Positions 47,651 to 60,675 of a DNA stretch of 64,000 bases are shown here, one piece after another. The translations under genes were made by a program, and so were the position numbers. The stretch covers positions 228,692,915 through 228,756,914 of the forward strand of contig NC_081410.1 of NCBI RefSeq assembly GCF_030272615.1, written 5' to 3'. Origin of the DNA: Cryptomeria japonica. Taxonomy: Eukaryota; Streptophyta; Pinopsida; Cupressales; Cupressaceae. Below the pieces are notes generated by a model that saw only the letters and a program-made list of their open reading frames with translations, was not told the DNA's origin and ran no database searches. Numbering within the stretch: the stretch's first letter is position 1; each line of letters starts with the position of its first letter.

Positions 47651-50045
47651 CTCTGTGCATTTACATGAATTGCTCCTTTCCTTGAATGTTTCGATTGACT
47701 ATGCTCTCCTTGATAATTTGTTGTCATATGCTTCAGGATTTATAGCTTTGAATCACAAACTCGTACCTCTTGACCCTATGTTAATGGGTATTGCTCATTC
47801 TGAGTTTTGACAAAAGAAGGGTTATTATGATTCGTATTTGATGCAAATTTGCCATTTGCTTGTGAAGGGGAAACAACAGTTAACCCCATTTGCAGGCCAC
47901 GGCCTCTAATGCTTAGATCTTCATATTTCTACTGGATATTATCAGCTCATAACTTTATTACATCAAACACTGTCTTGGACTGCACATTACTTTCACTATT
48001 ATACTTATCATGCCCTCTCTTCTTTCCCTAAATCTGTGCCTCCAATGCCATATAGATTGTGACTTATCAAAAACAAAACTATGTCAAGAAAATCATTTTT
48101 TACAAGAAATGATTTTGATAGCTGATAGAAAGACATCTAATTTTAGGGTGACTTAAAAAAATGCTCATGGTTATCACTTGTATCACTGCCTCTTTACGAC
48201 CCTTTTCCTTTCACATTTACTTTCCTTGCATTGTTTGACTAATTCCTTAACAGTGACCCTGAAATTTACCAATACCACCACTTTGTTGTGCATGCTTACT
48301 CTCTACCTTGAGCATGTCATTAGGTGTCTCCAACATCCAATTTATTCTAGACCTTTCTATTGGTCTTTCATAGGACTGATCATGAACTTGTTGAGGGACT
48401 ATCATTGTGATCTTGACTTGCTCATGCCTTCACTTTTCAAGTTGATATCACTGTGCATCCATGTTGTTTAGAAACTTCTCACTGTGGTTGAACACTGCGG
48501 ATTTGCAAGCTGAAGGTTTCAGCTCTTCATACTTTGTCTTGAAAACTGTGTGTCTTGAAGATACTGCTCCTATGACTGCATTTGTCTCTGCTGTAACTGA
48601 TATTTCTATTACACTTACGGAAATATAATCAGTACAGACTCTAATCACCATAGCCCTTTTAAGTACTTGTTTGATTTTGCCAATCATTACTCCCTACTGT
48701 AATTGCCTCTGGCTGCATCACTATGTTCTCTATTGGTAGAGTGCTTCTCTGAGGTCTCTGATATGTATTTTAACTATTCTCTGTCATTCATGGCTTTGAA
48801 GTATGTTCTCAGCATTGTATTTATGAGTGGGACTGCAATCTTATTGCTCCTTTGACTGAAGATTACCCCCTTGCATATCATGATATAGCTCTGTCTTTTG
48901 TCTTTGAATGCTACATGTATTATGATTGCATTTTTCTGCTCCAAATGCTGCAAGTGAGTGTTTTGGATGAGAGTTGTCCCTTCAACTATTTTCTTACTGC
49001 CTATAATTGCCTTTATACCTCATCTGACAGTGATCTTTTCCTTGTATTGTGTATTGTCCTCTTAAATGCCTCACTGACATGGTCAAGAAGACTGCACTTT
49101 TATCTTTTGAATGCTGCTCTAGAACTGATTATGATTTTGTACCAATCTGAATGCTTTCATTGTGACACCAATAATGCTAAATGTTGTCTTGTATATTGGG
49201 CACTGTCTCTTATATGATTTATCTCTGAAACCTCTTATGACTATAGAATTATATCACTACATCCAATCATAGAGACTTACTGTATCATGAATGAAAACTC
49301 CTCCATTTGCTCATATAACTGTGATAAAATGGTTCTTTGCTGCTCACTGTTATGAATGCAAGATAATCTTTACTATGATATGTTGTCTCATTTCTGAGAT
49401 ATCTCTGCTCTTTGAATGATTCATGTTTCTCATGTATGACTGCCCTTTGAGCTTCCTCAAACCCCCCCACCTTGGCTGCTCTATATGTATCGTGACTGCA
49501 TCTTTTATCTCAGGTCTGTCTCTATGTGACCTCTAATAATATGCTGCAATTATTACAACAACCATGCGATATTCTCTATCTCTCTTCTATGATGGTCTCC
49601 GTGAATGAGTGCCCCTCATTCATGACAGTATGCTGGTACTGACATTTAGGACCCTAATCTTCCTATCAACTTATTGCCATGAGCGATAGGTACTTCTTTA
49701 TTGTGACTACCATAGGAGACGGGTAAAGATAGTTTGCATGTTTGTCACAATAATCAGTCCTTAGTATCACAACATGCCGAGCTCAACCCTCGTGGGAGCC
49801 CATTTACCCCACATGCTGTAATAATTACATTGAATGAAGTAATCAGTAATGAAACCTCACCTGTATCTGCACGTTGAACAAACTGTTAGACAAAACTAAG
49901 AGTTTCAGATTTGTTTCTTGTTGTTTCTGATACGTACAATGATTGGACTGGTATAATACATCATAGGAGTAGATTGTGCATTGTAATGATGATGTATATG
50001 CAAGGATATGGTATCGCGAGCTCTAACACAATTCTCCTCTATCTT
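47651..50045. other. T-rich stretch, nothing recognised
   Basis: Contains many small plus-strand frames rich in Leu, Ser and Cys (48178, 48852), probably from biased base composition. No motifs or element ends were assigned. Confidence 0.35.
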
Positions 50046-50051
50046 TTTGCA

Positions 50052-50260
50052 GACACTTGGAGCAGCGGGGGACCTCTACGAAGGAGCTGGAGATGAAGTT
50101 GCTCAACTACGGGGGTTCATCATTACCAGGCAATGATGGATCCCCTGTCTTTGTTTATACTTTCATTGTTACATGCATCATTTCCTTTCATAATGCGTTA
50201 TGGTAGTTATTCCCACAGCTTGTGTGGGAGCATTTCATTTGACATTTATGAATAAAGAAA
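50052..50260 (+). other. Possible terminal exon with poly(A) signal
   Basis: CTCTATCTTTTTGCAG at 50037-50052 is a good acceptor. GC-richer sequence (ACACTTGGAGCAGCGGGGGA) follows, and AATAAA lies at about 50251, 200 bp on. One frame reads TLGAAGDLYEGAGDEVAQLR and then GFIITRQ and a stop. No homologue was recognised. It may be the last exon of the unit starting at 47.4 kb, or a captured fragment. Confidence 0.3.
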
Positions 50261-50805
50261 AATGTCTTTTCAAATATGCAATGTTGTATGGTTCTTGATT
50301 GTAAACAGTTGCACTTAACTGAATTTCTTTTATGGCATTCTATAGAATTAATTGGCAAAACACTTCAACCAAACAGACATGTCCCCTTAAAACTATAAAA
50401 CTTAACCAGCTCCACTTGATTGAGTTGGAAAATAAAAATGGGTAATAGGATCATTATGAGCTAATATACATACAAATATACCCTTCCATAAACAAATAAA
50501 ATTGTGTAGAGTTTTCTAAATATTATGTCATAGTCAACAAAGAGTACAAGTAACATAATATGAGCCATATAGGCCAAAAAAAAAGACTGCAAAAATTTAA
50601 ATGTAATGTCACCTTTTAGAGCCTTTCACTATCTTGCTATTTAATGAGACAATTTTACTTATGATGCATATGAGCTTGATTGAAACTGTACAATATCTCT
50701 AGACAAAATTAAATTAGTAGGCCTTATATAAGAATTAGATGTGTTCGCATTATTGTCATTGATGTCAACAAGTGTTGCAAGGATGCCAAGAAGATGCAGA
50801 GAAAC

Positions 50806-51053
50806 AAGTGTTGTGTAGGTGATATTGCAGAAGTTATCATATTGGGATAACTCAGTCGATTAAGTGTTGTGCAGGTGATATTGCAGAAGTTATCATATTG
50901 GGATAACGCAACCGATCAAGTGTTGTGCAGGTGATATTGCAGAAGTTAACATATTGGGATAACGCAGCCAATCAAGTGTTGTGCAGATGATATTGCAGAC
51001 GCTATCATATCGGGATAACTCAGCCAATCAAGTGTTGTGCAGGTGATATTTGC
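50806..51053 (+). repeat. 56-bp minisatellite, about 4.4 copies
   Basis: Units starting AAGTGTTGTG occur at 50806, 50862, 50918, 50974 and 51030 (partial), all exactly 56 bp apart, with only a few substitutions. Each contains GGTGATATTGCAGAAGTTAT and GGGATAAC. Confidence 0.95.
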
Positions 51054-51093
51054 TCTGGTGGTTTGATCGAAATAACTAGGCTGATGTCGAGTC

Positions 51094-54000
51094 TGTTGTG
51101 CATATTGCACACCCCACCCCGTCGTTGACAAGGGACCCCCATTTTGAGTCTGGTCTGCCCACGTGGTAGGAGAGAGTGAGGACCCTGCAATTCGAAGCCA
51201 TAATCAATCTCAAACTGCAAAGTCTTATGTCGACGCCACAGAGAAAGGAGGTCGAGCATTTGTCCAAAATCGTGCATTGTTCCCAAAATTGCTGAGCTTC
51301 GTAGAGAAAGAGTTAAGTGTTCAAAGCTAAAGTATCTCCTCTCAAATCAGCCTAAAAGGCCAAAAACTTAAAAAACTCACAAATCGGCTCAAAAGGCCAA
51401 AATGTGAGGTAAAACTCCCAAAATCAACTTGTAAGCCGAAAATTGCAAAAAGGTTCAAATCGTGTGGAGGGTGCTTAAATGCTGAAAATGAACAAAGAAG
51501 AACAAACTCATGCAAAGCCATCACTTGGACAAAAAAAAGAATAAGAAGAGGACGTTAAGTTTCAATTCGCACAAAGCCATGATAAGCCGAAAAAGCTTCA
51601 ACAAAGATATTCACACAAAAAGCCCCATTTAGCCGAAGTTTCTAATCATGCCAAAACAATCAAAAATCTCTCATTTTGAGTGTATAACCCCAAAATCCTT
51701 GAGGGCGAAATGCAAATCAACAAGAATCATGCATAGGCCCTCATTTGGTCGAGTTTTAGGAAAGACGTGTTCAAACACAGGCTTAGAATCACGCATTTTT
51801 ATCCAAACACCTGAACTTTCAGTTGAACATTTTGAAGCTCAAAGCCAAAACCGCACAATTAGATCTAAACGCACGAATTTGTAAACCCTCCAAGTCATGC
51901 GACCAAAGGAAATCACGAGTTTCAGATAGGAGGTTTTAAGGACAAATGACTATAACCGCACTTTTTCTTGAAAATGCCCGAATTTCATATTAAGCAAAGG
52001 TTAGGCATTGAACTTAGACACCAAATTCACACTTCTTGGTCAAGTTGGCCGAAGTTTTAAAGTCGGGTGTTTTAGGAAAAGAAAGAGAGAATCGCACTTT
52101 TCTATAAAATATCGAGTGGAGTGCGAAGACCAAGTGACTTAAAACAAAATTGCTCATTTTAGACAAATAGCCTGAAATTGGAAAGGAGAGCCTTTAACTT
52201 GAAAGTCGAAATCCTGCAAAAGGCCTCTACGGCCCAAAATTGGCAATGGGCAAACATTGTGATTTAAAATAAACCTTGAATTTCACCTATTTCACCCAAA
52301 GTGATGAAAGGAGGACATTTAAACTTAAAACAAAATCTCTCAAATTCACCAAAAGGTCCGAATTTGGCAAACGAAGGCATTGAGACTAAAAAGATCATCT
52401 CCCATTTCATCTGAACAATCCGAAAATCAAAGCAAGGCGTCCAAAAGGTGAAAAGGAAAGTCTCACAAAAGGCCTCTCAAGCCCGAAAATTGAAACGAAG
52501 CCTTTCTAAATAGAAGTAAACATCTCACATTTTGGTGAGAAAGTCTGAATTTGCCAAACAAAGGATTATAAATTGAAAAGGTAAATCTCTTAAAACTTGC
52601 AGTATACCCGAAATTCCAAAACTCGGGTGATCAAAAGGTAAAATCGTGCATTTTGATCCAAGGGTGCGAATTTCAGAAGTAAAAAGTAGTGTTAAAATGG
52701 AAAGCCAAAATCGCTCAGAGCATGTAGAAGTCCCGAATTTCGTCTAAGTAAGAGAGCGAATCAAGAGAAAGGACCGAACTTCATATTGGAGAAGAGGGAC
52801 ATTTAAAGATAAAAGTTGATTTTTTGTTAAATTAATTTATTTAATTTTTCAAAAATAATTAATGCAAAGTGAAATTGATTGTTTACAGATCAACAACATC
52901 AGGAAGGGCCAGAGCGTCAACTTGAAGCGCAAATTGGAGACGCGATCGTGATCAAATCTGGGAAGCGAAGATGCAGGGCGCAAGGTTGAAGTAGCGAAGC
53001 ACGGGGAAACATGCCACCACCGGGCGACAAGTTGAAATCCACCAACGAGATTGAGGACCAAGAACACAGAATGCTACAAAATGTGCATTCCCAGAAAGAT
53101 ACACAACTAGATTTAATTCCAAAAAATTAGTTTCTGTAAAATGAACTTGTTTAATGTAAACAACTACCTATGGGCCTCGTTGAAGATATTTTAAAACAAA
53201 GAGACGCAAGTTAGTTATGTTCAACTACCGGATTGACCAGATTAGAGACAAACAATTGTACGTAGTTGAAAAAGTGGTTGGGGGGGTAATTGAGGATTGA
53301 ATGGGCATGGGCTAAAGTTGCCAAGTTCTAGAAGGCAGATCAGGACTGTTGGATGCAGTCAATCCTGACCACTGATTCAATATGTAAAATCAATAAAAGG
53401 CAGAGGCCTTCCTCTTGTAAAGGGTTAGATTTTTTTAGAGTTAGATTGTTAGATTCTAGTTAGACTTTAGTAGTTAGGAATAGAGTAGAACTACTGCAGA
53501 AATTGTTGTAATGACAGCCAAAATCAATATATGAACATTGAAGAATGGTATTTGTTATCTTGGTTGTCTTCTGTTTGCATGGTTTCCTTCAGCAAGTTTA
53601 GATAGATCCTTTTTGGTGTGCAAGTATTTGATGGATTCAGGTTCATACCATTGGGGATATGTTGATTGTGTATCCCTATGTATGGTTAGCCTGAGCCTTT
53701 AAAATTGTGTTTGGTTCAATTGCAGGTGTCCGTCTGAGTTGCGCCAAAATTGGGTGTTTGGGCATGCACCTGCAGTCTGAAAATCTTCTAAGTCCCCTTG
53801 AAGATTGCACCGTTCTTGTGAGGTTGTGAGTTATTATGGCCAAGCAGGGATTGGTTATGGTGAATCCGTCTACTCGCACACCAGTCTTGTTAATTTTAGG
53901 TCTCCTAAACCCTTCTCCTTTGCTTTTATTTCCCAATTTGAGAATCAAATGCAGACCAACCTATTGCAAAACATAAGACCCCTTGTGCTCCTAGCAAAAC

Positions 54001-54185
54001 ACATCAACCGTTGAGCTATCACGCAGTCATGAACTAACATTTGGAACCTTGAGGTTGTCCCCATTGATCAACTAAAACAGCATTAGAGATTCCTTACACA
54101 ACAGAGGATAGGATACTCATTGAGAACATTCTATTATGCGTTGGCCGGATAGAGGCGTAGTGATACGATTTTAGCCACATCAATA
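51094..54185 (+). mobile_element. Long LTR-like element, copy C without ORF, TSD GAGTC/GGGTC
   Basis: It starts TGTTGTGCATATTGCACACC and ends GCCACATCAATA. The flanks are GAGTC (51089-51093) and GGGTC (54186-54190), one mismatch. 3092 bp. The left half is the same style of CGAAA/CCGAAATT-rich non-coding sequence as in element A (51.3-52.75 kb). The right half matches A's tail, including AACACATCAA, TTGAGGTTGTCCCC, AGAGGATAGGATACTCA and ATGCGTTGGCC. It lacks A's ORF, and no terminal direct repeat is present. Confidence 0.78.
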
Positions 54186-56254
54186 GGGTCGTGTGGATTG
54201 TCTGTTGTGTTTTGTCCATCGGAGTATCTTGTGCCAAATACAAAGTATGTACTACACATCAAAATAGCTGAACATAGGTGGAGTAGCAATTTGTGTGATA
54301 CCGATAGAACAAACTGTTCCGATATTGCTATAGCTCGGTCAAAACAGAAACTTGGGGTACCTATTGGAATAATCGAAAAAAGGTGGAATGACAAATTCTT
54401 ACAATGGTGATAATGTAAACTATTCCGATAGAGGAAGAATGGAGAGAAGACCCCTTGGCATGATCATTGACATAACTCATAGCGACAGAACAAAGGAATC
54501 ACAAGGTCATCTTTGTGGAAGCTTGCTTAATCGGAATAACATATGCCGATATGGAGAAGGTCTTTGGAGTTGCGGTTTCGGAATAGCTATGCTGATGCTT
54601 GTTCATGTTGGGTCATCGGAATACAAGTTAGTGTCCAGATGTTAATCCGATAGTGTTGGTTGTTTCGATGGGTATGCATTTCAGAATACCTATGCCGATA
54701 AAGGTGAGTTGACGGTATGTCATCTGAATGACTTGTTTTGTCGTTCTAACGTGTTTTTCCTATGCGGATAGTTATGGCGATCCCGATGAGTGGTTGTTTG
54801 GCTTCAAGTCTTTCAGTTCGGGGTAACTTATGCCAATGAAGTGTGTCACCACGGAGAAAAGCGAGATTTTCATCGAAGTAACTCATGCCGACGAAAGGGA
54901 CCAAAGGCATTACAAGGTCATTGGGATAAGTTGTGAAGGTGGAGTATATGCGAGATGTCAGCCCGACAGTTAAAGCTATACCGAGAGAGCTTTGAGGAAT
55001 TGTATTGGAATGAGTCAATCCGATACGTGCAACATGTTTGCAGAGCCTGCCATGACTGCAGTCTAATAGTCCACGTGGATGTTTGACCTGGTTTGATCAA
55101 GTGACCTGGATGCAGATTGAGGAGATTAAGAAGACTTTGAGGACACATTGCATGCCGACAAACACAGGGATGATGTGGCGCGTGGAACCGCCACGATGAC
55201 ACTTATGATCAAGTCCTTTTGGTTGAATCTAGCAGATCAACGACTTAGATTCAAAGTTGATTATGAAAACAGGTTGGCGCGTCTAGAAACTTGAACTGAT
55301 TACTGGCCAAATACAAACTGACTAAGTGAACGATCTGCAAACCACATTGGAAATTGTACAGATCGTGCGACATGACAATGAGGAAGAACAACGGTTGTCC
55401 TCGGTGTGATGAGTTACGATCCAACCGATTGTTTGGAGATGATGTGTGCTTCATGAACTCAACAATGGAAAAAAAGTGTAATGTTGTTGTCGAAAAAGAA
55501 GTAGAGAGTAGGATAAGTTCGATTAAGTGATTACTGAACTGAAGAGAGAAGAAAGTGTTGCAAAGGTAAACCTGAGGAAAGAAGCAGAGCCAAAATCAGA
55601 GAAGTAATTGCAAAAGAAAGAGGCAGAAAATTGAGCAGATACAGAAGACTGATTTGGAAAAGACAAGAAGGTAGAGACATAGAGACAAAGATGAAGTATC
55701 ATCAAGGTACATCTCTCAAAGCAACAGATAGATGTTACAAAACTCATTTGTAACAAGGTTTCTGTAATTGTAATAAATTGTTTATTGAATCACTGTGTAT
55801 CTCTTAGTCGGTGCTCAGAACAGGGGTAGGTGCTCCTTGAGTTGGTGCTCAAAATCTTAGGGGTTGGTGCTCCTTGGGTCTGTGCCCTAAAACATATTGA
55901 AGTGTGATTTACTTGTGAGGTTGGATTGGAGTAGTAGACTCTAGCAACTATTGTCACCGAGGTTTTTCCCACATTGGGTTTTCCTCGTAATTACTGGTGT
56001 TAAGTGATGTGTCCTTGTGTGTGTGATTTTGGTTTTGTTTTTATTTGCACACACACTAGATTGAAGTTTTAGATTATCACTGATTCACCCCCCCTCTCAG
56101 TGTTCACTTGTGTTCTTCAAGATGCTCTTCTTGACATTATGTAATATCCCTTCACTGGTTATTTTATCTTCAGTCTGATAGATTACATAGTAATATTTAC
56201 AACTTTATAAAGAAACAAACTAACTCGGATTGATAGTTACACTTATATTCATAC

Positions 56255-57365
56255 TTCCATGGGGTTTGGGGACGTTTCCTCAAGGGGGCCGAGGAACGTG
56301 TTTCGAGGACGGGGGTACTTGGGGCCTAAGTTTGGAAATGCCATGGGGACACCAGGGGACGGCAGTAGGGGGGTGGTGGGGGGAGCAGTGCTGACATAAT
56401 ACATATAATACTTGAAAAATTAGTTTTAAAAATATGCATATGTATAACTGTATAAGGAATAAGTAAACACATTGCAATGAACTTTGAACAATAAGTTATA
56501 AGTAGAAACTAGAAAGATTGTGTTGGAGTATCTTAAAAGGATATAACCCTAAAGATAGTAAAATCTCTAATTAACTTACCCCTATCATTTCAACCCAAGG
56601 TATAGAAATAATAGCATATTTCTATTTCAATTTTGTCATCATGAAAAACATCTTTATATGTGTAATGACCACTCTAGACGATCTTTTATTTTTCAACAAG
56701 CATAAGAACCATGCAAATTGAAACAATGCTTATCTCTGCTACTAAGTACTGATAATGATTACAAGCTGATACAAAGGTTGGTAAAGGGCAGCACATTGAA
56801 AAGACACTTTCTAGATTGTCCAAATTGCATGAAACTAGCATCCAATAGAAAACAATAAAGGAAAAAACCTTGAAAAGGTGGCTGAAATGATCACTATAGA
56901 TAGGGAACACACATTTTGATTTAAATTGCTGTATACAACAATGCAGGTCTGATACAACTGGAAAATATGTTGCAGGTCTAAAACATCACCATTGTAGGTC
57001 CAAACAACCCCTTAAAGCCTCCTAAAACTCACTCCATGCAACCATGTTCGCCCCCAAACAATGCCAAACAGCCTGAGATAGACTCAACCATACCAATCAG
57101 TCTTAAAAAATTGCAGGTTAATTTGCAAGTCCCCTTCAAGGTTGAGGGACGTCTGGGAGTCCCCTTTGGCGTTTCTAACACAAGAAACTTCTGAGTATAA
57201 TCCCCCTGGTGAGGAAACATCTTGGAGACAGCAGAGGAAACTTGGTGGTGGTGGAGGGACGGTGGAGGGACGGCAGAGGGACGTTCCCCAAGCATCCCCA
57301 CATCCCGAGGACGGCCCCATCTCAAAAAAGCCTGTATTTTCAGGGGGGGCCCATCCCCATGGAAC
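56255..57365. mobile_element. G-rich possible non-autonomous DNA transposon
   Basis: The left end reads TTCCATGGGGTTTGGGGACG. The right end in reverse complement reads TTCCATGGGGATGGGCCCC, a terminal inverted repeat of about 15 bp with one or two changes. Both subterminal zones are rich in GGGACGG/GGAGGGACG. The middle is AT-rich with no transposase. No clear target duplication was identified, so the call is tentative. Confidence 0.4.
57245..57290 (+). repeat. Short GGTGGAGGGACG tandem repeat
   Basis: Three adjacent variants of GTGGAGGGACG lie in the right subterminal part of the G-rich unit. Confidence 0.7.
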
Positions 57366-58669
57366 ACTGCTTATATTAAATAAAGATAGAATGTATTATC
57401 AATGGTGCCATGCCTATCACAATAGGCAATTACACATCTGATATGAAATCCTGAATCGATGTAGTCTGACATAAATATTGGTTCAAAGTTCGAAGATTGA
57501 TAATAGGTTTAAATGCTGTTCCTGAATAATGGTCTTAAGATTCTGCACTTATATGTGAGAGGCTTATGCCTTGGTCTGGTCACTTTATTTGATTATAATC
57601 CCTCTACTTCTGCGATAATGATGGGCATTGTTTCTACTTGTTAAGTTTCTCTCTTCATGTGTCTATGGCCTTGCAAAATTGGTGGATACACCACCTGCAC
57701 TCGGCTGCTTAATTCTCTAATCTCTGATATAAATCAGTAAAAATACAAATGTCCATGCTTTTGGAAGGTCTTGCAGGTATCTTCAAATATCTTTTCATAA
57801 GGCTTGATGTGAGAAGCTGTATCTCACCATCGCACCCCTTTGCAATTAGTAACTCATTCATGCCCCCTTGGTATGATTTGTTTGTCATTAGTTTACTTAC
57901 TAAGGTGGATCACAATTCTCTTTCTTGTGTAGCGATTATGTTGAGGATTTTGTGTCTTATTTTGTGATCTGCATTTCCTTCTTTGGGTAGCGATAAGGTG
58001 GTGATGATCTATGTTTCGATCTAATTCCTTTGATCCTATATTGTCACTTGATCAACACGTCCTTGACCTGCCATGCCTTGGACTGATCCATTCTTTGTGC
58101 ATCAATCTTCCATTGATTGATCAAGTCGGAAAACATCCTTGACCTTTTCATTAGTGATCGCTGTTCTTTGTTCTGTCTTCCATTACCAACAAATTGTACT
58201 CCTCACTCTAATTATGTCTCTATAATGATTGTTTCTAAACAATCTGATCGGCCCATATGATGATGTTGCTAAGATTACAGCCATATTGCAGAACGCTGCT
58301 TATTGAAGACTAATTGTTATATCATAATATAGTTGCTTATGCTGTCTTCTTTAATCATTTGTTGCCCCTATGATTATCGCTGCTTATTGTCTTCTAATTG
58401 CTGCATTGACATTATGGATTGCTTGCCCATCCTAGCAATCGAATGGGGGCATTACATTAAACATTATTACAACCAGGAATCACAAAGAGTTCTCAACTAT
58501 TGTAATACCATCAAAGAACTAGATATTAATTTATATTCATTAGCATCCACTAGGATTAGAACATTAGTAGCCTGGGGAGGAGCTTCTGATCTCTAACATA
58601 AATGTTTCATACAATATAAACAATAAGAATGCTGTTGTCAAAATTCGCATCTGGAATAAGATCACAATC
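57366..58669. other. Unassigned sequence
   Basis: No coding or element features recognised. Confidence 0.35.
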
Positions 58670-58674
58670 CATAA

Positions 58675-60423
58675 TGTAATGTCCCCATTTGGGATTTGCC
58701 TTAATTTAGTCCTGAGACAACCATTCAGACTTAAAGTGAGAACTAGAATATAAAATTTACCCAAACTGTTGACATTTCATTATTAATTTAAATTTTAAGA
58801 ATAGTTCAAAGGATAGAACTTATCTTCCCAATTAATGTTATCATTTCTCTTCTTCTATATTTGCATATATCTTCCTTGTCAATTCTTCATACAAAATGCT
58901 TTATAAATGACCATCTTGTAATGCTCTGTACAAAACTGATGCAACCACTTCCGATCTATTCCATTTGGATCTACATAAACTACTTCCAAATCTGCCTGTT
59001 CATGTTCATATGTCTCCCAATATTGATATGAAGGTCTGCTGTCTCTTATATGCCTTTATGAATATTCAGATGTATATGCTGATATCACTTACAGTGATAC
59101 TTTGTTGTCCTTGATCTGAAGTTATGTTCTTGCAACAATAAGTAATGTTGCTGTTTCTGATATATCTGTAGAAGCCTGCAACAATGTGGTGCCCTCTCTG
59201 ATTTAGATCTTATTCTATATGCAACCGATTATTGGCACTTGGTCAATTGCTCAAGTAGAGGGATCCAAAAGAATAAGAAATAAGACACATTCCCCCCTTG
59301 ATAGAATGGATTGGATATCCATTATATATCTTGTAAACTTGGAGGGTGACATCCTTTGGTGAAGAGGAGATATATCCCCTTAACTGCCTCCTGTCATAAA
59401 TAATGATTAATGCTTCTAAATCGCACCTTTCCATCATTATCGGTTAAGAGTTCTAATCGCAGTTATTGTTAGTAATTTGTTTCACTCCAAGAATTATACA
59501 AATTAGTCTATTATGCAAATCGCACTTCCTCACACATATAATCGAAACCTTCTCATAATCACTTCTTTCCACTTATCATTATCGTTGCCTTATGAATAAT
59601 GATTGCTTCATCTTCTAATTTTTCTAATCGCATCACTTTGATATTAATCACTGTCATCTGTTTAAGTGTCCATCTCTTTCAAATTGAATTGATACTATGA
59701 CTTATATTCCAATTAAGGCATAGTAATGTATTTATCCACAAGGTTGCTCTTTTTGTCTTCATATATTCACAACCTTCATTACTCAAGTTGCTACCTGTCA
59801 AAAAGCACTATTAGAGTAGACCACTATATTTTTCATTTCTTTTTGTCTTCAGCAAATCGCTGGTCTTAATCAGTGGTTATGTGATTTGTTTTCTTAATTG
59901 CACCCTTTGCTCAATATTTTCTTTAATCAAAACATATCTCTTAATCGCACCTCTTAATTATTTATGGTATCAATCCTTGTTTGCCTCCTAGACTAAGTAA
60001 AATCTGATTAGTTTTGATTAAATTACTATCACTGTCTATTGTGAGGGGACAATCTCTGACACCAGCAGTTTACTTATATTTAATTTAATAATTAACTTTA
60101 TTTATTGATTAGGATGATTGCTATTCTATTATATATTGTTTTTATTGAAGTTGTTTTTCTGAATTTATTTATTATTATATTTGTTTTCTAATTACTTTGT
60201 TATATATAATGAATGTTTACTAATTAATTTATTATTGATCAATTACAGTTGCACACTGTTCTTGACCAAACATTTCAATATTTCAAAAATATTAATTAAA
60301 AATTAATAATAATATTTAATAAATATTTAATGATTCTTAGTAATCATTTGTTGATAATTATTATATTAATTAATAATAATTACTTTATTTAGCTTATATG
60401 ATGATCAAGGAGGGGACATGACA
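58675..60423 (-). mobile_element. Solo LTR-like unit, TGTAATGTCCCC...GGACATGACA, TSD CATAA
   Basis: 1749 bp, flanked by CATAA at 58670-58674 and 60424-60428. Reversed, it begins TGTCATGTCCCCTCCTTGATC, identical to the start of the copy at 1407, so it is the same family in minus orientation. It also matches 40564 onward and, reversed, part of the 8339 unit. No coding sequence. Confidence 0.88.
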
Positions 60424-60675
60424 CATAAGATCATCTTCATTTTCACTGTCTTCCAATCCACCATTCTGATCAATATTTGGCCACCATTCAACTTTTCCAT
60501 AGTCCATCAGTTTGTAAACTTTGTTTTTAGAAATCCTCTATCTTATGGTAACATGTAAAACAACAGAGACAAAGGTCAGCTCCCAACAAGAGTCATTAAA
60601 CCAAATGATGTAGAACATGGTTAACACTAATAACCACAAGGATCTGCACAAACAATATAGGAGAAGGGAGTAATT

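Larger units (their letters stand above)
50740..56140 (+). mobile_element. Long copia-type LTR (fragment), split by element C
   Basis: The start-like sequence TGTGTTCGCATTATTGTCATTGATGTCAAC is common at the start of long copia LTRs of plants. The far end carries CACCGAGGTTTTTCCCACATTGGGTTTTCCTCGTAA and ATTCACCCCCCCTCTCAGTG, typical of the 3' part of such LTRs. Between them lie the 56-bp minisatellite and the inserted element C (51094-54185). No duplication was found for this LTR, so its ends are approximate. No copia genes are attached. Confidence 0.5.

Noticed and set aside
54200-55800. Series of CCGATA words as a CRISPR-like or satellite array
   Set aside because: Spacing is irregular and there is no conserved repeat unit. 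It fits the interior of a long copia LTR.
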